Assembly (NCBI GenBank): GCA_900764045.1
Contig: CAAFMN010000024.1
Location: 124,001-188,000 of the forward strand
DNA: 64,000 bases
Reading direction: 5' to 3'
Source of the DNA: Clostridia bacterium
Lineage (GTDB): Bacteria; Bacillota; Clostridia; Lachnospirales; Bianqueaceae
Made by a program: the position numbers and the translations under genes. Positions 25,038-34,082 of the stretch are shown piece by piece (position 1 is the stretch's first letter; each line of letters starts with the position of its first letter). The notes below the pieces were generated by a model that saw nothing but the letters and a program-made list of their open reading frames with translations, searched no databases and was not told the DNA's origin.

Positions 25038-28000
25038 ATGAAGACACAATTATTAAAGGGTGTCCAGCCTTTCTGGTTTTGGAATGGGAAAATGGACCAT
25101 GAAGAGATCGTACGTCAGATCGACGAGATGGCGGATAAGGGTGTTCAGGGCTTCTTGATCCATCCGCGTCAGGGGATGGATCTGCCATATCTGACAGAGG
25201 AGTTTTTTGACAGAGTAAAGACAGCGGTGGCTCAGGCCAAAAAACACGGTATGGAAGTGTGGCTTTATGACGAGTATCCTTATCCCAGCGGTGTGAGCGC
25301 GGGACAGGTTATGCTGGATCACCCGGAGTACTGCTGTAAAGCGCTGAAGAAAACGGTTGGGACGGTATCGGGCGGAGAGACATTGAAAATGTATTGTCCC
25401 TGGGGCAAGGTCATTTCCGCAAGAGCCTACAGAGTCCGGGACGGCAAGTGCTGTTTTGACGAATATCAGGATGTAAGCGCGTATATCGGCACAGGGTATA
25501 GCGATGAGATCTTTCAGCTGAGTGGACTTACGGCATACAACCGTAAACGGTTTTTTACCGGTGTAGCCAGCAAATATCTGTATTGGACGGCTCCGGAAGG
25601 TGAATGGAAGGTCTATGTATTTATCGAAGAAGTCATGAAGCACTTCAAGTACTTTGAGAACTTCGTAGATCCGCTCAACCCGGAAGCGATCCGGTACTTC
25701 CTGCAGACGACCCATGAGCAGTATAAAAAACATATCGGTGATGAATTCGGCAAGACTGTCAAAGGAATATTTACTGACGAAGTGACGGCTTTCCCGCCGT
25801 CGCAGCCATGGTCCCCGCTCCTTCCAGGCCTTGTGAAGGAAAAGTACGGACGGGACTTGATCGACGTTCTTCCGGCCCTGACAGAGGATATGGGTCCGGA
25901 GACACAGCGGATTCGTTTTGAATATTGGGATACGGCGGCGGATGCTTTTATCAATAGCTATGATAAGCAGGTCTATGAATGGTGTGAGGCCAATCATCTG
26001 ATGTACATTGGAGAGAAGCCGATTCTGCGATCCAAGGAGCTGGAGTTTGTCCATGTCCCGGGAACGGACAGCGGACATGCCAAGGTGGGAGCTAAAGTGG
26101 AACCTCTGCCCGGCAATTATCGTGCCAATGGTAAAATCATCTCTTCAGCGGCACATTTTTACAATAAGCCCGCGGCACTGTGCGAGGCGTTTCACAGCAT
26201 CGGCTGGGGGATGACCATACAGGATATGAAGTGGATCTTCGATTGGTTGGCCATGACGGGCGTGGACTGGTATGTACAGCATGCGTATTATTTTTCTACG
26301 GATGCCCTGACCAAGCATGACGCGCCTCCGTCTTCCTTCTGCCAGATGCCATGGTGGGAGGATCAGGGACATATCAGCCGGTACGCGCTGGGATTGGGCA
26401 AGATGCTGACAGGCCTGAAGCGTCATGTGCATACGCTGGTCATTGATCCGGCGACATCTGCATGGGTTCTTTCGGCGCAGGAGAAAAAAGAGCATGAGAG
26501 TGCTATCAGCGCGGTGATGAACTCTCTGATGAATGCGGGATGTGATTTTTATGTAATCGACCCGCAGCTTCTGGCGGAGGCGGAGGTCAGACAGCAGGAT
26601 GGGAAAACGGTCGTTTGGATCCGGGGAGAGGCGTATGGTGCCATCGTAATGCCCAATATGAATAATATTGAGGACGCGGCTTACCGGGTAGTACGCCGTT
26701 ATGTAGAAGAGGGAGGACTCCTTGCGGCGGCAGGGGATATCCCGGTTTATAATGTACAGAAGGAGAATTCGGCAGAGTGGTTTGCCAAGATCTACGACTC
26801 CGGCAGGGAGAATCTGCTGAAGACCAGTGTATACGAGATCGGGCCCAAGCTTGCGGCATATCATGGAGAGAACGATTGGAGCTATGAAGCGCTGGCGGAA
26901 GGCGCCTACGCGGTAACGGGAACGGATCCGCAGGGCCGGGAGCTGGTATTTATCATCAATACCACAGCAGAAGCGGTCAAGGTGAAGCTAAGCAGAAAAC
27001 TGCAGGGACAGTTGGTTCAGATCGATCTGGCGACAGGAAAAGAGACTCCCGTGGGAGAATATACGGGCAGTATTCAGACAATGCTGGAGCCTTGGGCTTC
27101 TGCGGTATATCGGATAGAAGAGGGCACCTGCGAGGCGCATAAGACCCAGAAGATCGAACTGCCCCTGAAAGCGCAGGATTGGGAGATCCGCAGAAACCGG
27201 GACAATGCGTTGTATCTCGGAAAGTGGATGATGCGTCTGCCCAATGGAGAGAGCGGAGAAGTCGGCTGCTATCCGGTGATCGATCAGATGGAAGAAAAGG
27301 GATTCAGTATTCCGGTTCAGACGGTTCCGTATTTTGGATGCCCCAAAGAGCTGGTATTTCCAGAGATTGACGCATCCTATGACTTAAGCTTTGAGTGGCA
27401 GCTGGAAGAGAAAAAGGAAGCATGGCTTGTGATGGAGCCGGGCACCTTGCGTGGAGAATGGAAGATCTGCCTGAATGGACATGAGATCCGGGAGTTTGTC
27501 AATAAAGAATTCTATAATCACACCAATCTGGCGGCAGATGTGAGCGGGTACCTTCAGAAGGGAACCAATCAGATCCAAGTTCAGGTACACTGTGTGAAGA
27601 ATTATGACGGACTGCGTAATCCCCTTTATATCTTCGGGGATTTTGCCGTAATAGTAAAAGAAGGGGTGCAGACTGCGGTTCCGACGATCCAAAAGGGAGA
27701 ATTCGGAAAACAGCTTGCCATTGGCCTGCCGTTTTATGCAGGAGATGTGATCTATCGTCATGAGGTCGTGCTAGAGCACGCTCCGGAGCTGCCGGTACAG
27801 TTAGATCTTGCCGTTCCTGAGCTGCAGGATGCCGTGCGGGTAATTATAAACGGAAAAGATTGCGGTATTTCAGCATGGACGCCCAGAATCCTGGAGGTCC
27901 CGGCAGACACGTTCCATGCGGGAAGCAACACCGTAGAGCTTGTGGTATCCAACACATTGGCCGGCCTTTTTGAAGGGCAGTATTTTGATCAGAAGCTGCA

Positions 28001-28067
28001 TAAATATGTACAGATTGAAGATCAGACGAAGGATGTAACTGAGGAAAAATCCTTTAAGGCATGGTAA
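25038..28067 (+). CDS. Large cytosolic glycosidase-like protein (GH106-like)
   Basis: A 1009-residue protein without a signal peptide. The N-terminal part resembles family GH106 alpha-L-rhamnosidases and related uncharacterised glycosidases: QPFWFWNGKMDHEEI, GVQGFLIHPRQGM, EVWLYDEYPYPSG, then a possible acidic site in GIFTDEVTAFPP. The middle forms a Rossmann-like or amidotransferase-like layer. The C-terminal part (about residues 750-1000) looks like two beta-sandwich carbohydrate-binding modules (WKICLNGHEI and VIINGKDCGISAWTP). Its substrate is unknown; a plant or host glycan fragment imported into the cell is plausible. ATG 25038 has AAAAGGAG upstream. The M55 peptidase gene follows after 11 bases, probably in one operon. 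Confidence 0.7.
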   Translation: MKTQLLKGVQPFWFWNGKMDHEEIVRQIDEMADKGVQGFLIHPRQGMDLPYLTEEFFDRVKTAVAQAKKHGMEVWLYDEYPYPSGVSAGQVMLDHPEYCCKALKKTVGTVSGGETLKMYCPWGKVISARAYRVRDGKCCFDEYQDVSAYIGTGYSDEIFQLSGLTAYNRKRFFTGVASKYLYWTAPEGEWKVYVFIEEVMKHFKYFENFVDPLNPEAIRYFLQTTHEQYKKHIGDEFGKTVKGIFTDEVTAFPPSQPWSPLLPGLVKEKYGRDLIDVLPALTEDMGPETQRIRFEYWDTAADAFINSYDKQVYEWCEANHLMYIGEKPILRSKELEFVHVPGTDSGHAKVGAKVEPLPGNYRANGKIISSAAHFYNKPAALCEAFHSIGWGMTIQDMKWIFDWLAMTGVDWYVQHAYYFSTDALTKHDAPPSSFCQMPWWEDQGHISRYALGLGKMLTGLKRHVHTLVIDPATSAWVLSAQEKKEHESAISAVMNSLMNAGCDFYVIDPQLLAEAEVRQQDGKTVVWIRGEAYGAIVMPNMNNIEDAAYRVVRRYVEEGGLLAAAGDIPVYNVQKENSAEWFAKIYDSGRENLLKTSVYEIGPKLAAYHGENDWSYEALAEGAYAVTGTDPQGRELVFIINTTAEAVKVKLSRKLQGQLVQIDLATGKETPVGEYTGSIQTMLEPWASAVYRIEEGTCEAHKTQKIELPLKAQDWEIRRNRDNALYLGKWMMRLPNGESGEVGCYPVIDQMEEKGFSIPVQTVPYFGCPKELVFPEIDASYDLSFEWQLEEKKEAWLVMEPGTLRGEWKICLNGHEIREFVNKEFYNHTNLAADVSGYLQKGTNQIQVQVHCVKNYDGLRNPLYIFGDFAVIVKEGVQTAVPTIQKGEFGKQLAIGLPFYAGDVIYRHEVVLEHAPELPVQLDLAVPELQDAVRVIINGKDCGISAWTPRILEVPADTFHAGSNTVELVVSNTLAGLFEGQYFDQKLHKYVQIEDQTKDVTEEKSFKAW

Positions 28068-28078
28068 AGGAGAAGGAA

Positions 28079-28882
28079 ATGAGAGTATTTATCAGTTCCG
28101 ATATGGAAGGAACGGCCGGAGTCGTGCATTGGCAGGAGACCGAGCAGGAACATCCCAATCAGTATCAGCCGTTTTCAGTGCAGATGAGCCGGGAAGTCGC
28201 GGCAGCGTGCCAGGGAGCAATCGACGCCGGCGCTCAGGACGTAGTAGTCAAAGACGCGCATGACAGCGCACGCAATATTATTTTTGACATGCTGCCGGAG
28301 AGTGTTCAGATGATCCGCGGATGGACCGGAGATATGCACAGTATGATGAGCGGAATTCAGCATGGAAAGTTCGACGCGGCGCTGATGACCGGATATCATA
28401 CAGGCGTAGCGCAGACGGGAAGTCCGCTGTCGCATACGATGAATCTGCAGAATTCAATGGTAAAGCTGAATGGCGAACCGGCGAGTGAGTTTGTTCTGAA
28501 CGCGTATATGGCTGGATACTATAAGGTTCCGGTCGCCTTTCTCTCAGGAGATCAGGAAATATGCGAACAGGCGAAACGGATGATTCCAGGAATCGAGACG
28601 GTAGCGACCAAGGAGGGAATCGGCGGTGCGGTACTCTCCATTCATCCGGCTCTGGCGGTAAAAAGGATCCGTGCAGGCGTACAAAAAGTCCTGTCAGGTG
28701 ACCTGCGGTCCTGTCTTGTTGTAATGCCGGAGCATTTCCAAATGGAGATTACGTACCGAAAACATCAGGATGCATATACCCGGGCCAATTATCCCGGCGC
28801 AGTGCTGAAGGATGGCAATACAGTCAGTTTTGAGGCAGATGACTACATGGAGATCATGCGGTTTATGAATTTCTGCTTATAA
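28079..28882 (+). CDS. M55 family D-aminopeptidase (DppA-like)
   Basis: A zinc-dependent decameric peptidase family that in B. subtilis (DppA) removes N-terminal D-amino acids from D-Ala peptides. Metal-binding motifs are visible: SSDMEGTAGV at the N terminus, VKDAHDSARN near residue 60, and MTGYHTG near residue 110. The length of 267 residues is typical. ATG 28079 with AAGGAGAAGG immediately upstream begins at the family start; an in-frame start at 28061 overlaps the previous gene. A terminator follows, so it ends the two-gene operon. Confidence 0.9.
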   Translation: MRVFISSDMEGTAGVVHWQETEQEHPNQYQPFSVQMSREVAAACQGAIDAGAQDVVVKDAHDSARNIIFDMLPESVQMIRGWTGDMHSMMSGIQHGKFDAALMTGYHTGVAQTGSPLSHTMNLQNSMVKLNGEPASEFVLNAYMAGYYKVPVAFLSGDQEICEQAKRMIPGIETVATKEGIGGAVLSIHPALAVKRIRAGVQKVLSGDLRSCLVVMPEHFQMEITYRKHQDAYTRANYPGAVLKDGNTVSFEADDYMEIMRFMNFCL

Positions 28883-28888
28883 AAATAC

Positions 28889-28925
28889 AAAAATCCGGAG
28901 CAGATCCATTGCTCCGGATTTTTAT
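28889..28925 (+). terminator. Intrinsic terminator after the M55 peptidase gene
   Basis: AAAATCCGGAGCA and TGCTCCGGATTTTT form a 13-pair stem with a short loop and a T tail. It also separates the operon from the convergent gene at 28986. Confidence 0.92.
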
Positions 28926-28985
28926 ATTTATTGGGTTCTTTTCCAGCCAACGGTCTTTTGCGTACGATAATATAGGATGACTGGT

Positions 28986-30290
28986 TTAGAAGGGCTTTGG
29001 TTTATGCCGTGTTTTTTGAATGATGGGGCCGAGAAGCTTCCAGCCAAGGATCAGAATTACGAGCAGAAGCAGCCAATTCAGCCAGCTCAGATATTGCGCG
29101 AGGCTTCCGGAGGAGGTCTCCGTATTGTCCGCGGATTCCTCTACAGCGTGAATCGTATCACCTGCGACACAATCGAGATGGATCTGTACGGTGGGATCAT
29201 CCAAGCGGGTATAGACGACTTCGCCAATTTTCTCACCGGCCATGACCGGTGCCTGCAGTGATTCCGGCAGCTGCAGCGTATGGCTGAAGAAGGATTCAAG
29301 GCCTTCAGGATCTGTCGGCTTGCGGGAGAGAACTTCCGCGTAAAACAGTAGGGGACCTTTTACGACAGCATCGGCGTATCCGATTTTTTCACCTTGATCA
29401 TATACCGGGATGCGGGCGATGGATTCGCCGGTGTATTCGATCGTTACGGGCTGAAAGTAGTCAAAGCCATATTCTAGGATTTTTTCGGAAGCTTTATAGG
29501 CGGCATCCGAGTCAGAAGCTCCCAGGACAATGCTGACCAGTGTCATGGATTCTGTGTGGGCAAAAGCGGCAATGGCGTTTCGGCTGCTTTTGCCGCCGCT
29601 GGCATATTCATAATAATAGGAAGTTCCGGGTTCCAGCATCTTAAATGGATTGGCGTAGTAACGAGTTTCTGAGGTCAGATTGGTCGGACCGATGGAGTAG
29701 AGCTCACTGGATAAGAGATTACTTAAGGCGGACTCCTGCCAGAATGCGCTCGCGATCCGGGAAAGATCCAGGGCCGTAGTGTATTGCTCTGTGTTTTCCG
29801 TATCAAAGACAGAGACAAAATGAGAATGGACAGCGCCGCATTCAGCCGCGGTTTCGTTCATCCACTCAACGAAAGTATCGACAGAACCGGCAAGTCCGAC
29901 GGCGAGAGTATAGGCGGCGTCGTTGGCTGAGTTAAAGAGCAGCGCGCCGATACAGTTTTCTACCGAGAGCTGTTCGCCTTCCTCCAGATAGATGACATAG
30001 GCTTCGGAAGGAAGCACCGCGTCCATGCCGATAGGAACGGTAACGATATCGGTGAGGCGGGCATGCCGGAGGGCGGTCAGCGAGATCAGCAGATTGATAA
30101 GCCCATAAGGCTGATACTGCGTATCGGAGGATTGCTGACGAAAGACCTGTGAGCTTGTTGCCTCCGCGAGAACAGCTCCCGCACCGTCTGGAACAGGCAT
30201 TTCCGGCGTAGCAGCCATAACGGAAAGCGTTTGCGACAAAAATAATATTATGACAAGACTATAGAATAAAAATCGTTTACGAATGGACAT
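28986..30290 (-). CDS. D-Ala-D-Ala carboxypeptidase-like protein (S11), probably inactive
   Basis: A 434-residue exported protein with a signal peptide (FLFYSLVIILFLSQTLSVMA), an S11/penicillin-binding-like domain (about 35-270), a C-terminal beta domain and a membrane anchor near the end (WLNWLLLLVILILGWKLL), as in DacF-type proteins. The second active-site motif is intact (FNSANDAAY, residues 121-123). The place of the catalytic SxxK reads QPYGLINLLISL, so Ser and Lys are Gly63 and Asn66. KTG reads KSS (233-235). It should not cleave peptides by the family mechanism and may bind wall precursors or regulate a partner. It is divergent from comEA. Confidence 0.8.
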   Translation of the reverse strand: MSIRKRFLFYSLVIILFLSQTLSVMAATPEMPVPDGAGAVLAEATSSQVFRQQSSDTQYQPYGLINLLISLTALRHARLTDIVTVPIGMDAVLPSEAYVIYLEEGEQLSVENCIGALLFNSANDAAYTLAVGLAGSVDTFVEWMNETAAECGAVHSHFVSVFDTENTEQYTTALDLSRIASAFWQESALSNLLSSELYSIGPTNLTSETRYYANPFKMLEPGTSYYYEYASGGKSSRNAIAAFAHTESMTLVSIVLGASDSDAAYKASEKILEYGFDYFQPVTIEYTGESIARIPVYDQGEKIGYADAVVKGPLLFYAEVLSRKPTDPEGLESFFSHTLQLPESLQAPVMAGEKIGEVVYTRLDDPTVQIHLDCVAGDTIHAVEESADNTETSSGSLAQYLSWLNWLLLLVILILGWKLLGPIIQKTRHKPKPF

Positions 30291-30328
30291 GGGACAATCT
30301 CCTTAATGACAACCTTAGTTACATCTGT

Positions 30329-30357
30329 ATTATAACATTTTTAGAGGCGTGAAACAA
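30329..30357 (-). promoter_or_regulatory. Promoter of the S11-like gene
   Basis: Minus-strand TTGTTT (30352-30357) and TATAAT (30329-30334) are 17 bases apart, followed by AAGGAG close to the gene start. The divergent comEA start lies only about 15 bases upstream of the -35. Confidence 0.65.
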
Positions 30358-30371
30358 GAGAGGGAATGAAG

Positions 30372-30971
30372 ATGACAAAAGAAGTTCAGAAAAAACTAAT
30401 CTGGCTTGGAGGGATACTGGTGTGTCTGTTGGCAGGGCTTTTCTACTGGAATTTCGAAGCGGAAGAAGGCATTCCGGAGCCTGAGACAGTCCACGAACAG
30501 GAAGAGGAGTCGTCCATAGAATCAGAGTCAGAGAGTCAGACCGTATGGATCTATGTGCATGTCAGCGGAGCGGTTCACAAGCCGGATCAGGTATATCGGC
30601 TTCCGGAAGGGTCCAGAGTGCTGGACGCGATTCTTATGGCCGGAGGAGCAGACGATGATGCGCAGCTGGCGGCGCTGAATCTCGCTGTAAAACTGCAGGA
30701 TGGGCAAAAAATATACGTTCCGAGTATGGAAGAGAGTTATACCATCGAAGAAAATTATCAAGAAAGTACGCAGAATGACTTGACCGATCTAAATAAAGCG
30801 GATAAAATAGAACTGGATGCGTTGCCCGGCATCGGGCCGGCATTGGCTCAGAGAATCATAGAGTATCGGGAAGAACACGGAGCGTTTTCGTGTCCGGAAG
30901 ACCTGAAAAATGTCAAAGGAATCGGAGACGCGCTGTTTGAAAAACTGCGGGACCGAGTCACCGCGGGATAG
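30372..30971 (+). CDS. comEA: ComEA-like DNA-binding protein
   Basis: A membrane-anchored DNA receptor of the transformation machinery. The 199-residue product has an N-terminal helix (LIWLGGILVCLLAGLFYW), an acidic linker, an SLBB domain (VWIYVHVSGAVHKPDQVYRL ... LQDGQKIYVPS) and paired helix-hairpin-helix motifs (LNKADKIELDALPGIGPALA and LKNVKGIGDALFEKL). ATG 30372 has GAGGG seven bases upstream; ATG 30366 is possible. It precedes a two-component system and comEC in a tight run. Confidence 0.92.
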   Translation: MTKEVQKKLIWLGGILVCLLAGLFYWNFEAEEGIPEPETVHEQEEESSIESESESQTVWIYVHVSGAVHKPDQVYRLPEGSRVLDAILMAGGADDDAQLAALNLAVKLQDGQKIYVPSMEESYTIEENYQESTQNDLTDLNKADKIELDALPGIGPALAQRIIEYREEHGAFSCPEDLKNVKGIGDALFEKLRDRVTAG

Positions 30972-30983
30972 GAGGAAGCAGGA

Positions 30984-31667
30984 GTGGCAACACAGATATT
31001 GGTAGTGGACGATGAGAAGATGATCGTAAAAGGGGTAAAGTACGCGCTCGAGCATGACGGGAATGAGGTCGATGCCGCCTATGACGGTGAGACAGCATTG
31101 GATATGATCAAAAATAAAGAATACGATCTTGTAATATTGGATGTTATGCTGCCCAAACTGGATGGGATTCAGGTGTGTCAGACGGTGCGGGAATTTTCCG
31201 ATGTGCCGATCATGATGCTGACAGCCAAGAGCGAGGATATGGACAAGATTCTGGGATTGGAATACGGCGCGGATGATTATATGACCAAGCCCTTTAATAT
31301 TCTGGAACTGAAGGCCAGAGCCAAGGCAATTCTGCGTAGAACGCATTCTGTGCAGCAGAAAAAAGAAAATGTATTGGAAGTTCATGGGCTCAGGATTGAT
31401 TTTGACAGCAGAACGGTATTTATTGAGAACCGCGAAGTCAATCTGACAGCCAAGGAATTTGATCTGTTGGAGTTGCTGGCGAGAAATGTCGGTAAGGTAT
31501 ACAGCCGTGAAAAGCTTCTGGATCTGGTATGGGGATATGATTATCCCGGAGATGTCCGGACGGTGGATGTGCATATCCGTAGACTGCGGGAGAAGATCGA
31601 GCCGAAATCAAGCGAGCCCACGTTTATTCAGACCAAGTGGGGCGTCGGATACTTTTTTAAGGAATGA
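30984..31667 (+). CDS. OmpR/PhoB-family response regulator
   Basis: A 227-residue transcription regulator. The receiver has acidic VVDDEK, the phosphoacceptor in LVILDVMLPKLDG, and the conserved Thr and Lys in MLTAKSED and MTKPFN. The winged-helix DNA-binding domain includes VNLTAKEFDLLELLARN and DVRTVDVHIRRLREKIE. The start is GTG 30984 behind AGGAGG. The stop overlaps the upstream ATG of the sensor kinase. It probably controls envelope or competence genes, but its target is unknown. Confidence 0.95.
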   Translation: MATQILVVDDEKMIVKGVKYALEHDGNEVDAAYDGETALDMIKNKEYDLVILDVMLPKLDGIQVCQTVREFSDVPIMMLTAKSEDMDKILGLEYGADDYMTKPFNILELKARAKAILRRTHSVQQKKENVLEVHGLRIDFDSRTVFIENREVNLTAKEFDLLELLARNVGKVYSREKLLDLVWGYDYPGDVRTVDVHIRRLREKIEPKSSEPTFIQTKWGVGYFFKE

Positions 31668-31672
31668 CGGGA

Positions 31673-33112
31673 ATGGGTGTAAAGTGGTATCGTTGGGTAC
31701 AGACGAAGCTGATGCTTATATCGATGGTGATCAGCCTTGCGATTTTCGGCATCAGCTATGTTTTGATTCTGAACCTACAGATCAACTACCGGATTAATCT
31801 GCGTGTTGCCGAAATTAATCGATATGTTGTTTCTGTAGCTTCGGACATTTCGATGAGCCAATATGTCAATGGCGCCAGTGATTACAGTGAAGTGGAAAGC
31901 ATGGCAGGCTTCTATCAAGAGGCACGTATTCTGGTGTTGAACCGCCAGTGCAATGTACGGAAGGACTCTGCGAATAACAGAAGGGGACGTACGGTAGTCA
32001 ATGATGATATCTTAACGGCGCTGTCCGGTACGGCGGTTACAACGGTGGAAGGGAGATATGGTAGAATTGCGGTGCCGATCCGTGATTATAAAGAAGCGAC
32101 AGTGATCGGTGTTGTATATGTGTCTTTTTTCCTGGGACAGGAGTATCAAAAGGTACTGAGCAGTATGGATACGATAATGACTGTATTTATACTGACCTGG
32201 ATCATGTTGATGGTGATGATCGGTTTGGCTCTGTTTTTGGGATTTTCGCCGCTGCGTAAGATCCGAAAGTGGCTCAGGGAGGTTCTGAATGGTCACACAA
32301 CTAAGCCTCCGCTTGACAATGACAAGGGAGAGTATGGAGAGATTGTCAAGGCAGTCAATTCTATTATAACGGATCTGAAGGAAGCTGACAGCTCCCGAAA
32401 GGAATTCGTATCCAATGTGTCTCACGAATTAAAGACTCCGATGAGCGCCATCAAGGTTTTAACAGAGTCACTGCTGCTGCAGGAGGGAGCGCCGGAGGAG
32501 ATGTATCGGGAATTTCTGCAGGATATCAACTCAGAGATAGACCGCGAGAGCGCGTTGATCAACGATTTGCTGTCCCTTGTTCGGTTGGAGGACAATAAGG
32601 ACGGTCTGAACCTGCGGATGATTTCAATCAACGATTTGGCAGAGACCATTTTAAAGAGGCTTCAGCCGTTAGCCGATCGAAAGCATGTAGAATTGGTATT
32701 GGAAAACCATGCCAAGGTAGAAGCGGAAATCGATGAGATGAAGATGACGGTAGCGTTGTCTAATCTGGTGGAAAACGGCATCAAATATAATAAAGAAGGC
32801 GGAAGTGTCCGTGTCAAGGTGGATTCGGATTTTGCGGATGCGATCATTACGGTCAGCGATACCGGGTGCGGAATTCCGGAAGAGCATTTTGGCAAGATCT
32901 ATCAGCGATTTTACAGGGTGGATAAGACCAGAGACCGCGCGACAGGAGGAACAGGTCTGGGACTTGCCATTGTACATCAAGTGATTACGATGCATCATGG
33001 TTCGATCAATATCCGCAGCAAAGTGGATGTGGGAACTTCTTTTGTGGTTCGGATTCCGTTGATCGCGGTGCATAACGCGATCACGTTGGGACAGAAGGAG
33101 GAGCTGGAGTGA
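31673..33112 (+). CDS. Sensor histidine kinase
   Basis: The membrane partner of the adjacent response regulator, about 479 residues. Two membrane helices (LMLISMVISLAIFGISYVLI and MTVFILTWIMLMVMIGLALF) flank an extracellular sensor region. A HAMP-like linker follows, then the H-box VSHELKTPMSA, an N-box (NLVENGIKYN) and G-boxes (DTGCGIPEEHF, GTGLGLAIVHQV). ATG 31673 places AAGGA about nine bases upstream; ATG 31664 overlaps the regulator stop. The final bases overlap the GerMN lipoprotein gene. The architecture resembles WalK/PhoR-type kinases but without an evident PAS domain. Confidence 0.94.
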   Translation: MGVKWYRWVQTKLMLISMVISLAIFGISYVLILNLQINYRINLRVAEINRYVVSVASDISMSQYVNGASDYSEVESMAGFYQEARILVLNRQCNVRKDSANNRRGRTVVNDDILTALSGTAVTTVEGRYGRIAVPIRDYKEATVIGVVYVSFFLGQEYQKVLSSMDTIMTVFILTWIMLMVMIGLALFLGFSPLRKIRKWLREVLNGHTTKPPLDNDKGEYGEIVKAVNSIITDLKEADSSRKEFVSNVSHELKTPMSAIKVLTESLLLQEGAPEEMYREFLQDINSEIDRESALINDLLSLVRLEDNKDGLNLRMISINDLAETILKRLQPLADRKHVELVLENHAKVEAEIDEMKMTVALSNLVENGIKYNKEGGSVRVKVDSDFADAIITVSDTGCGIPEEHFGKIYQRFYRVDKTRDRATGGTGLGLAIVHQVITMHHGSINIRSKVDVGTSFVVRIPLIAVHNAITLGQKEELE

Positions 33113-34062
33113 AGCGATGGATATGGAAAGTGCTTCTGCTGTGCGGAATGCTTCTGTGCGGTTGTACTGCCGAGGAGGAACCTTCGGCACAGGTTACGGA
33201 TGCGCCGGGGACAATACAGATCTATTATACCAATGAGACAGCGACGACTCTGCAAGAAAGGCGGGAGGTTATTGATCCGGAATTGGAGATAGACGGGCAG
33301 ATCAATCAACTGCTGACGCTGCTGAAAAATCCGCCGGAGGGAGAGAGCAGTATCATTCCGGAGAGTCTTCGGCTGACATATCGGACAGAACAGTCTGAGT
33401 CTACCGGACAGATGAATATCAAGATGTATGTGTGGGGCAATTATGATGCGCTGCAGCCCAATGCGGAAAATGTGTTCCGGGTCGGGATTATGAAATCGCT
33501 GATCCACATGGACAATGTAGGCGTGGTGGAGCTGTTCGCTATGGCTAAAAATGAAGAGGGAATCAGTGTGCAGACAAGAAAATCGTATCTGACACAGGAT
33601 ACGATCATTCTGAATGAAGCAGACGAGAATTTCTTTCAGGATAACGTTGAAGTAAAGTTGTATTTCATGGATAAAAGCGGTACAAGTCTGGTGATGGAGA
33701 CGAGACGGGTCACGGTACAGATGCAGGAGAGGTTGGTGGATAAGGTCGTTTCCATGCTGATCGCGGGTCCGACCAGCGATGACTGTCAGGCAACGATGCC
33801 AGAGGGAACATTGGTCAATGAAATTCTGCTGAGACATAGTATCTGTTATGTGGATCTGAATGAAGCGTTCGTACGGAATTATTTGGGCGGAGAACTGAGC
33901 GAGCAGCTGGTCGTTTATTCTCTGGTCAATTCCCTGACGAGCTATTACGGGGTGGATTCTGTACAGATTCTGATCAACGGACAACAGAGAGAGTTCTATA
34001 AGTCCGAAGTAAAGATCAATATACCCCTGCAATTTAATGAAGAACTTGTTCAGACTCCGTAA
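33109..34062 (+). CDS. GerMN-domain lipoprotein
   Basis: A 317-residue lipoprotein with a signal peptide and lipobox (LLCGMLLCGCTAEEE). It contains two GerMN-type domains: the first around residues 35-150 (IQIYYTNET ... GVVELF) and the second around 180-300 (VEVKLYFMDKSGTSLVMETR ... YGVDSVQILING). GerM-like proteins act in envelope assembly and spore formation. In this setting the protein, overlapping the sensor kinase stop by four bases (GTGA), may be an accessory sensor or wall-binding partner. GTG follows AGGAGG. Confidence 0.88.
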   Translation: MKRWIWKVLLLCGMLLCGCTAEEEPSAQVTDAPGTIQIYYTNETATTLQERREVIDPELEIDGQINQLLTLLKNPPEGESSIIPESLRLTYRTEQSESTGQMNIKMYVWGNYDALQPNAENVFRVGIMKSLIHMDNVGVVELFAMAKNEEGISVQTRKSYLTQDTIILNEADENFFQDNVEVKLYFMDKSGTSLVMETRRVTVQMQERLVDKVVSMLIAGPTSDDCQATMPEGTLVNEILLRHSICYVDLNEAFVRNYLGGELSEQLVVYSLVNSLTSYYGVDSVQILINGQQREFYKSEVKINIPLQFNEELVQTP

Positions 34063-34082
34063 TTTCGGGTTAAGCCGAAAAT

